Below are positions 1 through 26,581 of a DNA stretch of 64,000 nucleotides, piece after piece. Every line of letters begins with the position of its first letter. Positions within the stretch are counted from its first letter, which is position 1. The stretch comes from Bolinopsis microptera (Eukaryota; Ctenophora; Tentaculata; Lobata; Bolinopsidae), in contig NC_087082.1 in the NCBI RefSeq assembly GCF_026151205.1, positions 14,169,365-14,233,364 of the forward strand. The letters are read 5' to 3'. The notes beneath the pieces were generated by a model. It was not told where the DNA came from. It searched no databases and saw only the letters and a list, made by a program, of their open reading frames with translations. Both the position numbers and the translations under genes were made by a program.

Positions 1-3000
1 CTGTAAACTGTCTCTATTTTTGGTAAAAGGGTGTGGAAAGATGGGAAGGTTTTTTCCAACCGTTTTTCAACGGTTTAACATCATTGATAGTTGGTGTGAG
101 GACTTCCAAAAAAACCGGCCCAAGTTGGTATATTGCCCGGAGTTGTGTTGAGTTTCTGGGAGTGGAGTTGGGTTATGGTTCCCCTTTTAAGGTAAAATAC
201 CCCTTTCCTTTTCCCTTTTCAGGTTTTTGTATTGGGGAAAAAACCTTTTGATTTGAAAGGGCTTTGGGGTGGTAAAGGTTTGCCCCTTGCTTTTTGGGTA
301 AAAAGGCAAGCTTTTCTTTTGGAAAAGGTTAAAAATTTGTTATGTACTTTTCCCCCGCCTGATTTTTTTACAAAAAACCGTTTAAGGTGGGGAAACCTTG
401 CCTTTGGAGGAGGGGGGGGGGTAAAATTTCTTCGGGGCGAAGGTAAAAATTTTTTAACATGGACCAAGGGGGGGACCCGTCGTGGTTTGTTCTTTTCCAA
501 ATTTTTTTCGATGAAAATTTGGGGTTTTTCATTTAGGTCAAAATTATTATCCCCCCCCCCATTGTTTCCTGATTTTTCAACAAAAAATTCTTTGGGGGGG
601 GGTGGGGGGGACTTTTTCGTTAAGTTTTTTAAATTGGTTAGATAAATAGCCCCTAAACAGCGCCTCCAGCCCCTTTTAAAAAGTTCTGGAAGCTAATGGG
701 AGAATCCCGGTGGGGTTTGGGGGCTGTGATTAAGTTTCCCCCTTTTTGTGGGGGCTTTTTGGTTGGGAAAAAAAATTGGCTGGTTTGGGATGTTTGGGGG
801 GAAAGGTGTTTTTTTTTTTCCCTTAATTTGCCATAATAATGCATAAAAAGAAAGAGGGGGGAATTTTCTTTAGGAATCTTTTTTCGGCCTTTTTTTTTTT
901 TTAAAAAAAGATTTTTAATTTTTCATTGTTTTCATTTTTATTTCTTTTCGGGGCTGTTTAAATTCTGTTTTTCCACCCCTTTTTTTTGTTTTCTTGGGGG
1001 AATGGTTGCCCTTCTTGAAATTAAGCAAAAAACCCCCCCAAAAAAAATCATTTAGGATCCGGGGGATTCTGTTCCCTCAGAGCAGTCTGCAAATCAAAAA
1101 GCCCTCCCCAAAAATTTTGTCTTCAAAGCCCCAAAAGTTTTTTTTTCAGCTTTCTCCTAAAAAACTTTTCCTGCAGATTTTATTCGTTTCAGGGGGGCTT
1201 TTCAGTTTTTTTGGATTCATCAGCATCTATTTAGGAGGAAAACCACGCTTCCGATCGCTTTTCCTGAGGGGGTTTAAAAAGAATGGGAAACACTTTGGGC
1301 CCCAAAATTTTTTCCCCCCAAAAAAAAATTTTAATCTTGTGGTGTAGAACCCTGTCTGGGTTTTTCTGCAGGGACAGGAAATCCCGGATACTTGAAAAAA
1401 CTGGCAGTCCCCTATTTTCCTGTCAATTTTTTTTTCTTCAATCATTGGTTCTTGATTTTCTATATTTTTTGTAGTTGATGGAGAAACAGATGAAGTAAAA
1501 AAAATTTCACAATGTTTTTTTGTGAGCGTTACAAATTATGAATTTTCAAAGGCCCCCTCTTTTCCTTCGTTTCAAATTTTTCTCTCGAATCTTATGACTT
1601 AGTTTCATGGGTCGAGTTTTTAAACACTCTTGGAAAGGAGGCTTTTAATCGTTCAAACAGTCAAGAATTTTCGGGGTTTTATCAAAAAAGGTTCGACAAA
1701 AGCCCCCTTTTTTGTAACCGTTTTTTGATGCGGGTAAAAGGAAGCCAAGCAGTATTGTGAGTAGGGAGATCCCCTGGCGATCCCAACTTTTGCTGAGGTC
1801 TAAATCCTAGCCCTAAAACGCGGGGGGGGGGGTTTTCATTTTTGGGGGTTGTGTTTTTTAAAAAATTTTTTTTTTTGGCCTTTCCACTTCAAAAATTCTT
1901 TTTATTTTTCTCTGATTCTTTTACCATTACATTCCCCCCAACAAACCAACCTGAAAGCATTTGAAGGGGAATTCAAAAAAAAAATCCCCTTTCGCCTTTT
2001 TATCTCAGACCTGAAAAAAGGGAAAAATTAATGAATCATTTGATGGTCGATTGTTTTTTTTTTTAGAAAGGTTAAAAAAGTTCAGGTTTCCCCCTTAATG
2101 TTTTTTTGTTCGCAATTTAATAAAAAAAGTTAAAAAAAAACGGGATAAAAATTGCATAGAAACGTTCCCCCACGAAAATAAAAAGGATCCAAAATTTAAA
2201 AAAAAAGATCAAGCTTTTTTTAATTTAATTGATTTTTTAATCAGGGGTTTAAAAAATAAAAAGGGGTTTATCAAGCGATCTTTTCAGGGGCAGATTGGGG
2301 GGGCGTTCATTTTTGGGGGGTGTTCCTTTTTTGGAGGGGGGTTTTGGGTTCGCGAAACCGTTTTTTTGTTGTGCTTTTTAAATCTTTAGTTTTTTAAATT
2401 TGACTGTTTCAACTCTTAAAATTGTCATAATGTCAGCTACTTTTTAAGGGGGAGAATTTTTACGGGGCCCTTCGACATTGTAATTTTTCCCTTATTAGAA
2501 TTTAACAAGAAAAAACGTTTTTGTGCAGGCAAGGATCGGAAATTTTTTAAAACCACTCCTTTGCTCCCTTTCCTCCCTGCAACGTTTTCTTTTCCCCTTT
2601 TAATAGCACCAAAGTTTCTTTTTGACATAGTCCTTGTACAAAAACCGATTCAATTTTGCGTGATACTTAAAAAAACCCCCTTTGGTAGAAGTGCGATACG
2701 TCCTAATATTTTTTCTATCCGCTCGTGTTTCGGCCAGCCCCTAGAAAAAAAAAAAAGGGATAAATCTAGTGCCAAAATTCTGTCCCTTTGATACCTCGGG
2801 AGGAATTTTAAATGTAACATTTAAAAAATAAAACTATACAACCCCCCAATTTTTGAAAATATATTTTTGTAATAGTCGAATGATTTGTTAGATTCCCCCT
2901 GCAATACTTGGTCCGACCATTGCCCCACTGCCACTAAATTTTTGAACAAAGTTGAGCTGGCGTCTAAGCAAAAGATACAAGTGTTTTTTTTTCTGAATCG

Positions 3001-4480
3001 TATGCCGATTCTTTCGATAACTTAAGAGATTTTTTTGATCCGGTAGGCTGTGACCCTCCAGCCCCTGATCACGACCGCTACCTCCAATGCAGCTCAAAAA
3101 AAATTTGGGTAGTTTAAAAAGGGCACTTAAACTGAAAAAATTTTTTGCAACAAAGAATTGAAATTAATATTTCAACGATTTTAGGGGGGTTTTAAGGCCC
3201 CCCTAACAGCATTTCAACAACTATTTTTATCTGTTAAACAGCATTTTAATTCGATGTCATGGGGGCATCACTTATCAGTCCCTTTGCTTTGCTCACTTGG
3301 TTTCAAATTGCAAGAGGTCTTTGATTTTATCGGCCATATTACGAATTTTCTTGTAATAAAATTTTGTCCGAGGGAGTCGGGGCCCCAAAATTTTGAAAAC
3401 ACATATTATTATAATCTAAAATTCAAACTGAAAATCTGTTTTTGTTCGAAAAAATTGTGTTAAACCCTAAAATTACAAAACCCTTAAAGGGAAAAAGGTT
3501 TTATTTAAAAAAAAAAATATCAATCCCAATTTTCTTTTTTTTTTGTTAAAAAATTCCCAAAATTTTGGGATCCCCCCAAAATAAAAACAAAAAAAACAAA
3601 GTTTAAAAATTTTCAGTTTTTTTTGGCGCCAAAAAATGGCAAAAAAGGGGGCGTGGCTTGGGGCCGTCCACAAATGGTTTCTTCCTTCTTTTTCCCCTTA
3701 ATTTTTTTCTTTTTATTTTTTTATAAAAAAAACCTTTATCCCCCTTTTTTTTAAAAAAAATAACCCCAAATTTTCTTTTCTTTTTCCCCCCTTTAAAATT
3801 CATTTTTCCAAAAAAATTTACCCTTTTTTTTGGGTGAGTTTCCAAAAAAATTTTTTTCCCCCTTTTGGGTTTTTTGAGTTTTATTTCTTTGGGTTTCCCT
3901 TTTTTTTGGGGTTTCACCCCCCGCAGATTATTTCCATTTTTAAATTATTTACCTATTTTCCCACCAACCCCATTTTAATTGGGACTCCCCCCTTTTCCCA
4001 AAAATTTTCCCTTTTTTTTTTAATTTTTAAGGCCCCCCTTCCCAGAAAAAACCTTATTTTTTGGGGTTTCCCCCGCCAACTTTTAATTTGAGGTTTAAAG
4101 AAAAATTTTTTCTTTTTTTTTTGGGGGCCCTTTTTTTGAGTTGTTTTAATTTTTTGAGTTTTTTTCATTTTTTTCCCCCAAAATTTTATTTAAAACTAAT
4201 TTTTTATCATAGAATTATTATTGAAAACTTTTTATTACCCCAAGATAAATTTTTTTATAATTGGGTTCAAACCGCCCCCAATTTATTTTATTTTTAAATT
4301 AAAAAATATAAATAAGACAAATTTAAATTTTTGGGTATCAAATTTTTCCCACAACAAAAACCCTTAATTTAAAACAATAAAAATTATTCCACCCAAAATT
4401 TTTTTTAAAGGGGACCCCAAACAAAAAACCTCCCAATTTTAAAACCCTTTAATTTAAAAAATTAGGTTTTTCTTTTTTCC
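1..4480. other. Degraded, homopolymer-distorted sequence with no supportable gene
   Basis: Long mono-nucleotide runs of all four bases (for example C-runs near 551, G-runs near 411 and 595, many T and A runs) occur every few tens of bases. No reading frame has domain logic; the open frames are low-complexity Phe/Lys/Pro strings created by the runs. The texture changes gradually to clean sequence by about 6.8 kb, which suggests consensus error at a low-coverage contig end rather than biology. Any exons of the minus-strand Tudor gene lying here would be unreadable. Confidence 0.6.
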
Positions 4481-7400
4481 AAAATTTAAATAATGTTTTT
4501 ATTTATAATTGGGGCTATCACCTTTCCAGAAAGATTTTAAACCCTTTTTATTTAATAATTGGGTTTTAACCCCCTCCGCCGGGGAAAATTTCCCCTTATT
4601 TAAAAATTTGGGTTTTTACTCCCCCTCCAGAAACCAAAAAACCCTTATTTATAATTGAGGTTTACTCACCCCCAAAAACCCCAAACCCCCTTTATTTTTT
4701 AATTGAGGTTACCCCACCTCCGCAAAATTGACCCTTTTTTTAAAATTTTAAGGCACTCCCCTCCAGCAAAACCAAAACCCCTTATTTAAAAATTGAGGTA
4801 CTCACCCCCAAGCGACTTCCCGGGCCCTCTAATTTTAAAAATTTTATTTTTTATTTCACCCCCCAGCAGACAAAAACCCCTTTTTTTAAATAATTTAAAG
4901 GGGTTTACTCCCCCCAAAGCGATTTTGCCCCATTTTTTAAAAATTAACCGCTTATTATTTTCCCCTCCACAACTAAACCCTTATTTAAATTGAGGCTTTT
5001 CACCTCCACCCAAATTTGCCCCCTTTAAATTTATAATTTGAGGTTACCCCCCCTCCACAGCCCCAAAAAAACCCCCTTTATTTTTTAAAAAGGGGGTTTT
5101 TTACTCACCCCCAGAAAGACTAAAACCCTTTATTTAAATTTAAGGTTACCCCCTTTCCACAAAAACCAAAAAACCCTTTTCTTTTTAAATTGGGCTACTC
5201 ACCCCCCACAAAACCCCAAAACCAAAAAAACCCTTTTTTAAAAATTTGAGGAAACCCCACCCCCCCAGCAATTTAACCCCTTTAAAACTTTTTTTTTTAA
5301 TTAAAGGCTTCACCTCCCAGTTTAAACCTTATTTATTTTTGAGGTTACTCACCTCCAGCAGACTTACCCTTATTTATAATTGAGGAAACTCACCCCCACA
5401 AAATTTAAACCCCCCCCCTTTTTTATAATGGGGCTCCCTTCACCCCCCCCACCCAGCCCCAAACCCCCTTTATTTAAAATTTAAGATTTAAATCACCCCC
5501 CGGGCGGGACTCCCCCCTTTTTTATAATTAAGGCCCTTACTCCCCTCCAGCAAAAAAAACCCCCTTTATTTATAAAACCATTTTTAACCCAAACTTGCCC
5601 CATTAAATTTAACCCCCCCAAAACCCCAAAACCCCCCGTGAAATTGGGACTAAACCCCTTAAATTTTTAATTATTCCCAAAACCCCACAACTTGACCCTT
5701 TGGGAAAAAAAATTTAAAACCTACTCACAAAAAAGGACCAACCCTTTTAAACCCCGGACACACCTCCAAAAAAACTTCCCCATTATAATTTGGGGCTACC
5801 CAACCTCCAACACTCTAAACCCCAAAATTTATTTATTATTTAAATCCAAAAAACCTAACAACCCTTTTTGCCTTTCCTTTCCCTTAACTTTCTTTTTTTG
5901 GGAATTTAAATAAACCCCCAAAAGGGAAACCAAAACCCCTTTTTTTAATAATTGGGGGCTAACCTCACCCCAAACCAAATTTAAACCCCTTTTTAAAAAA
6001 ATTTAAAATTAAAGGGCCCCCAAACCTTCCCAGGGCCTAATTTCCTTCCCCTTTTTTATAATAACCCCCCTCACCTCCCAACAAACCCTTAAACCCTTTT
6101 TAAATTTTCTTTTTGGATTTTTTTTTTGGGGTTTCCCCCAAACTCCAAAACTTTATTTTAAAACCCAAAAATAATTGAGGCTCCCTCCACTTCCACAAAA
6201 AAACCCTTTATTTAAAAAAGGAAACACCCCCAAAAACCCCACCAAAAAACCCTTTAAACCCCCCCCTTTTTTTAAATTAATTGATTAAAATTTTTATTTC
6301 AAAAAAACCCCCAACCCCCCAAGACAAACCCAAACCCCCCAAACCCCATTTTAAAAACCCCTCACTCCAAATGCAAAAATTTATAAAAAAAAATTTATAA
6401 TTGGGTTTAAAAAAAAAACCCCACCCCCCCCTTTTCCGAAAACCCCCCCCTTAAATTTTTTTAAAATTGGGGTTTCCCTCACCCCAGCCGAAAAAACCCC
6501 TTATTTATAACTGAGGTTACCCCCCCCAAGCTAAAAACCCTTATTTATAATTGGGGTTACTCCCCTCACAGACTTTACCCTTTATTTAAAATTTGGGGGT
6601 TACTCCCCTTTCCAGCAGACAAAAACCTTTTTTTAATTGAGGCTACCCCCCCCAGAAAGGACCAACCCCTTATTTAAATTGATTTTTACTCACCCCCCAC
6701 CCGACTAACCCTTTTTTTTTAAAATTTTAGGGGTTTTCCTCACCCCCACAGCCCAACCCTTTTAAATTTATAACTGAGGTTACCCTCCGGGCAACCAACA
6801 AACCCTTATTTATAATGAGGTTACTCACCTCCAGCAGAATAAACCCTTATTTATAACTGAGGTTACTCACCTCCAGCAGACTAAACCCTTATTTATAATT
6901 GAGGTTACTTCACCTCCAGCAGGACTAAACTTTATTTATTACTGAGGTTACTCACCTCCAGCACACCTCCAGACTAAACCCTTTTTATAATTTGAGGTTA
7001 CTCACCTCCAGCACGACTAAACCTTATTTATAATTGAGGTTACTCACTCCAGCAGACTAAACCTTTATTATAACTGAGGTTTACTCACCTCCAGCAGACT
7101 AAAACCCTTATTTATAATTGAGGTTACTCACCTCCAGCAGAATAAACCCTTATTTATAACTGAGGTTACTCACCTCCAGCAGACTAAACCCTTATTTATA
7201 ATTGAGGTTACTCACCTCCAGCAGACTAAACCTTTATTTATTACTGAGGTTACTCACCTCCAGCAGACTAAACCCTTATTTATAATTGAGGTTACTCACC
7301 TCCAGCAGAATAAACCCTTATTTATAACTGAGGTTACTCACCTCCAGCAGACTAAACCCTTATTTATAATTGAGGTTACTCACCTCCAGCAGACTTGACC

Positions 7401-8055
7401 CTTATTTATAATTGAGGTTACTCACCTCCAGCAGAATAAACCCTTATTTATAATTGAGGCTAATCACCTCCAGCAGACTAAACCCTTATTTATAATTGAG
7501 GTTACTTACCTCCAGCAGACTAAACCCTTATTTATAATTGAGGCTACTCACCTCCAGCAGACTAAACCCTTATTTATAATTGAGGTTACTCACCTCCAGC
7601 AGACTTAACCCTTATTTATAATTGAGGTTACTCACCTCCAGCAGACTAAACCCTTATTTATAATTGAGGTTACTCACCTCCAGCAGACTAAACCCTTATT
7701 TATAATTGAGGTTACTCACCTCCAGCAGACTAAACCCTTATTTATAATTGAGGTTACTCACCTCCAGCAGACTAAACCCTTATTTATAATTGAGGTTACT
7801 CACCTCCAGCAGACTTGACCCTTATTTATAATTGAGGTTACTCACCTCCAGCAGACTAAACCCTTATTTATAATTGAGGTTACTCACCTCCAGCAGACTA
7901 AACCCTTATTTATAATTGAGGTTACTCACCTCCAGCAGACTAAACCCTTATTTATAATTGAGGTTACTCACCTCCAGCAGACTAAACCCTTATTTATAAT
8001 TGAGGTTACTCACCTCCAGCAGACTAAACCCTTATTTATAATTGAGGCTACTCAC
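4480..8055 (-). repeat. 42-bp minisatellite built from a 5' splice junction
   Basis: A 42-bp unit is repeated with near-perfect fidelity from about 6,838 to 8,055 (roughly 29 copies). It can be traced, increasingly distorted by homopolymer errors, back to about 4,480, so perhaps 80 copies in all. On the minus strand each unit contains TCTGCTGGAG followed by GTGAGT and ends in a TTTAG-like 3' splice motif. The ten exonic bases and the GTGAGT donor are those at the end of the adjoining Tudor exon (8,056-8,212), so the array is a serial duplication of that gene's exon end and donor. It occupies the start of the following intron. Confidence 0.9.
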
Positions 8056-22521
<14,466 letters not shown>

Positions 22522-22900
22522 CTGAAATTTGTATTTTACTTCCATCACAATATTTAAAACTTTCACTTTACCAAATTTAAAGTAATGTGTAATTAAACGA
22601 GTCTAAAACGTTTTTAGAAAAAATTTGTTTAGCAACTTTAAACAAATCTACAGCTATAACAGCTTGAATACTGAACACTCAATTTGTCATGATCTTTTTA
22701 ATATTCATTAATTCAATTATTTAACAGTACCTGTTATGGAAACCACCACCTCTCATTATCTGATACCTTGCTAAGAAGAGACATTGTATAATTAATTTGT
22801 TAGATATATGGCACCGTTAGATGTTCAACTCCGAATATCATATCATTTAAATAAAATGTTAAAATGTAGAACTTTATTGTTCTCTCTAAAGAGACGATTA
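22522..22900. other. AT-rich stretch, nothing recognised
   Basis: No coding potential, repeat or structured motif was seen here upstream (minus sense) of the 22,423-22,521 exon. Confidence 0.4.
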
Positions 22901-23650
22901 GAATCGGAATAGAGATAGGGATTAGGGGATTAGGGGATTAGGGGATTGGGAGATTGAGATTGTGATTGTGATTGTGATTGGGATTGGGATATTGTGATTG
23001 GGATATGGATTAGGGGATAGGGATAGAGATAGGGATAGGGATTGGGGGATTGGGATTGGGATAGGGGCAGCTGGTCAGCCGGCGCAATTCCCACGAATAT
23101 CGTCACTTTTGGCAATAATGTCGTTTACATTTTGATAAGAGATTACAATGTCGTTTATCTCGTAATATTGTCATTAACAGAATATAATGTCGTTTATCTT
23201 CTAATATTGTCATTAACAGAATATAATGTCGTTTATCTTGCAATATTGTCATTAACAGAATATAATGTCGTTTATCTTGTAATATTTTCATTAACAGAAT
23301 ATAATGTCGTTTATCTTGTAATATTGTCACTAAGAGATTATAATGTCGTTTATTACCTAACAATGTCGTTTAAGAGGAGTGACATTGTGCCGGCTGCCCG
23401 ATAGGGATTGGAATATTGGGATTGTGATTATGATTTTGATAGGGATAGAGATAGGGATAGGGATAGGGATAGAGGGATTGGGAGATTGGAATATTGGGAT
23501 ATTGGGATATTGGGATATTGGATTGTGACAATGTGATATTGGGATTGTGATTGTGACAATGTGATATTGGGATTGGGATTATGATTGTGATTGTGATTGT
23601 GATTGGGATTTGAATATTGGGATTTTCGGATTATTGGGAGATTAGCCTTA
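22900..23650. repeat. (GGGATT/GGGATA) simple repeats around a 39-bp minisatellite element
   Basis: Irregular GGGATT, GGGATA and ATTGTG repeats occupy 22,905-23,070 and 23,400-23,645. Between them 23,075-23,398 is bounded by the inverted motif GGGCAGCCGGC / GCCGGCTGCCC (the left copy carries an 8-bp duplication) with CAATGTCAC-like continuation. It contains six to seven copies of a 39-bp unit with ATGTCGTTTATCTTG and ATTGTCATTAACAG. The repeat is open in both strands' frames but has no domain. It looks like a small TIR element whose interior became a minisatellite. Confidence 0.75.
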
Positions 23651-24241
23651 GATCACAAAACTCTGGTCGAGAAAACTTTTCTCAATGATCGCTAGAACAT
23701 ATTCTAAAAGCTTCAGGGTGGTTGCTCATAAAATGTGAGAGGAGATAGATGTTTAGACTCAATTTTCAGGGCGTGTGATTAAAAATCGATCATGCAACAA
23801 GTACTGACCTTTGACTGGTGATAAATTTAAAATTCGGCTAGGAACATTATTTTTCCTAGATATCACTCCCCTCCATCAGAAACTATAAAAGACTACACCC
23901 TCATACAAATAAGAGATAGAGGTGTAAATCTTGAAAAATATGCTTTGGAGTCCTTTTTTCCGGATCCAGAGCCAGCAACTCCTTACTGGAACTTAATGGA
24001 ACTAGCTCCCTTCTGAGGTCAAAAATTCAGAAAGCATTCTGAGTTTTAATACTTAGCTGGAAAAGTATAAGAGTAGGAGTATTTATAATTCTTTGAGCAT
24101 GAACGATAATTATTTTTTGGGAGGTACAATATTCTACAGATGTGACAACATTATAATCATCTTATCTACTTTAAAATAATAAAATTGTTCAAACTATATA
24201 CACATAATTGTCAAAATGACCCTATATAAAAACAAGCCTTC
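23650..24241. other. No feature recognised
   Basis: Mixed-composition sequence without ORF, inverted ends or tandem structure that I could identify. Confidence 0.4.
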
Positions 24242-24712
24242 AAAAAATCAATATATATTCCCTATATATATATCCCTTTATACAATAAAAGGATTGTAGA
24301 AGTGGAACATGGGACGTTTACACCGATAATCCTATCAACCACTGGGGGTATGGGAAGGGAAGCTAATAAGTTCTTCAAGAAATTAGCGGATAAACTTTCT
24401 AGGAAATCAGGCCAACGATATAGTGAGGCAATGACATTTATTAGGAAGAGAGTAAGATTTGACCTTTTGAGAACAACAGTCATAGCTCTTAGAGGAGAGA
24501 GAGGGTTAAAAAGTAGTAGTGCAGTAAAAATAGCAGAATTAGATATAAATTTGGAGCCAGTTCTTTAAACTGGCTTACTTATACTACTTAAAGGGTGTTT
24601 ATTTAGTTTTCTATTGAATTTATATTGAATTTTTATTTAGGGTAATTGTTATATTATGTGTATATTGTTTGAATAATCTTACTATTAAAAAATATATATA
24701 TTCCCTATCTCA
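24242..24712 (+). mobile_element. 5'-truncated retroelement end with coding remnant and target duplication
   Basis: The open frame from 24,302 to 24,568 (88 codons) starts EHGTFTPIILSTTGGMGREA and continues KLADKLSRKSGQRYSEAM. From memory of such proteins this resembles the extreme C-terminus of a retroelement pol family common in cnidarians and molluscs; it was not checked. The segment is bracketed by direct repeats of ATATATATTCCCTAT (about 24,251 and 24,692), as expected of a target-primed insertion with 5' truncation. Function of the peptide: unknown. Confidence 0.6.
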
Positions 24713-24821
24713 AATATTGGGAGAAACATTTGAATATTAACCTTGACCTTGTGGCTCCAAATTCAAATCCAAACTATTTATATCAACAAAATTCTTTCTC
24801 GCACCTCTGTCCCCTGTAGAG

Positions 24822-25128
24822 CAGTGGCGTAACGAAGGGCCCCGCTATCCCCGCTGTGCACGGGGGCGCCGTCTTAGGGGGGCGCCAAATCGTCGTTTGA
24901 ATGTGGGACAATTTCTAAAACTTAACCTAAGTACTACCAAAACTGCGCGTTTTGCTCTAGATAAACACTTTTTTAGAGATTTTACAGGAGTATCCTCTAA
25001 AATCACCTAATTTGTTCAATTTTAGGGAGGGGCACCAAAAGGGGAGGAGGCGCCAACAGGGGGGCGCTTTTTCGGCGGGGGGGGGGGGGGGGGGGGGGGG
25101 GGCGCCAACAGGCAACGTTACGCCACTG
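24822..25128. mobile_element. hAT-type MITE, copy 1
   Basis: The termini CAGTGGCGTAACG and CGTTACGCCACTG are perfect inverted repeats of a kind typical of hAT elements. The flanks CTGTAGAG (24,814-24,821) and CCGTAGAG (25,129-25,136) are a 7-of-8 target duplication. The 307-bp interior is G-rich (a run of about 24 G at 25,077-25,102). It matches, in inverse orientation, the copy at 45,325-45,594, sharing AAAACTGCGCGTTTTGCTC, ATCACCTAATTTGTTCAAT and other stretches. Confidence 0.93.
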
Positions 25129-25183
25129 CCGTAGAGAAATCACTGTTGTGAAATCACTTGACTGAACCTAGAGTACATACACA

Positions 25184-25790
25184 GTATCATGGAGAGAGAT
25201 CGTTTCAGAAAGTTGGCCCTAAATTATGGAATGAGCAGCCTCTTGAAATTAAGAACTGCATGTCCTTGGACTCTTTTAAAGTGTATCTAAAAACGTTTCT
25301 TTTCGAGCGTGCTTGTGATACTCCCAAATAGTTTTTTATAGCAAAGTTTTAAAAATGTACGTCTTGATAATGATTATTTTTACCTTAGTTTTCCGCCCTC
25401 TCCTAACTATGTAAACACAGAGAAAGCTTTTAGTCACTGTGCAGTTAAAGTATTTAATTCCTTGCCATACGACATAAGATCAGCTGAGTCAGTTACATCT
25501 TTCAAGACCAAACTTAAAACATACTTCTTTTCTCTAGCATTTGATTGATTTTGCATTTACATAGGTAAAATGAACTTGTCATGTCTAATTTTCAATTAAA
25601 CTAAGCTCAGTTAATGTAAGAGCCGCTTTAGAAAGCACTGGAGTTTATCTCCAGGATTAAATTATATCGAGTTATATGATTTAGCTATAAGGCTTTCTCT
25701 TAAATTTGATCCTTCGAACAGCTGTTGAGCAATGAAACGCAAACATAATCTTAGCTATAAGGCGGTTTATAAATGTTGTATTTATTATTA
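25184..25790 (+). pseudogene. Two LINE (L2/CR1-type) ORF2 C-terminal fragments with 3' tail
   Basis: 25,206-25,332 encodes SFQKVGPKLWNEQPLEIKNC then LDSFKVYLKTFLF and a stop. 25,410-25,546 encodes FSHCAVKVFNSLPYDIRSAE then TSFKTKLKTYFF and a stop. Both are the characteristic 'GPKLWNSLP...SFKxxLKxxLF' terminus of L2/CR1-type ORF2 proteins. The second is followed by a 3' UTR ending in an L2-like tail, GGCGGTTTATAAATG, and TTATTATTATTA. The tandem position implies two independent 5'-truncated insertions. Confidence 0.8.
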
Positions 25791-25939
25791 TTATAAAGGG
25801 TCTCAATAAGAGGTCTCGACTGCCTAGGCGTCAAACCTTGGCAGTCGGTAGTTTTCCTCTGGCCCGGGATCAGCTGACCCTAGGGACCAGAGGGTAAAGG
25901 TGTAGAGACTATGTGTATCTACAAATCTTTCGAGGTTGT

Positions 25940-26580
25940 TTTTACAAGAGACAGGGCTTGCTACGCAAGGGAAGAAAACCGGGAGAAACAATCACAAATT
26001 ATACAAATAAGTATTATAAAACCTAGCAAAAAGAAATTAAAACAATCCTACACTACTACAAATGTTTATTACATACTACAATGTAATACACGATAAATAA
26101 ATGCTGTATTATCAAGAAACAGGGCTTGCAGGGCAAGGGCGGAACACAGGGACTGGCTACAGAGTGTATAAAACAGTGATTCAGCAAGTACCCATTGGGT
26201 ATTGCTGAATCTGACCCACAAAATACCACAATCAATACAAGAATATACAATATTTAAACAAACATCATGTTTATACAAGAATCAGGGCATGCAGATGCAG
26301 AGCAAGAGAAGAAGAATAAGAGAAAAACTCCAACACATGTATACCCCTTTAGTCCAGTAAATAACAATAATTACTTGTACACAAAACTGTATTTAATATA
26401 AAATACATAACAAATACACAGTCTACCCAATATACGGGTTAAAAATTGTATAAACAAGAGACAGGGCTTGCATAGCAAGGGAAGAGATATAAGAGGACCA
26501 GGTAAAAAGTGTTTATTACAGTATCCAGTGAAGAATAAACTAAATATAGAATATCTACAGTGTATTATACTCTCAATAAT
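25940..26580. repeat. About 170-bp tandem repeat, four copies, in the LINE 3' UTR
   Basis: Units begin near 25,949, 26,117, 26,281 and 26,459 with (AGA)CAGGGCTTGC..GCAAGGG and contain TTTATTACA and TATAAAAC-like segments. Spacing is 164-178 bp. They lie between the pol stop codon and the terminal hairpins. Confidence 0.7.
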
Positions 26581-26581
26581 A

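Noticed and set aside
232..645. Open frames of 60-140 codons in the first 4.3 kb on both strands
   Set aside because: Low-complexity Phe/Lys/Pro/Gly strings arising from homopolymer runs; no domain, and the surrounding sequence looks error-ridden.
23042..23404. 120-codon frame with repeated YNVVYL units, and its 86-codon antisense partner
   Set aside because: Both are translations of the 39-bp minisatellite; a tandem of 13 codons keeps frames open on both strands without implying a protein.
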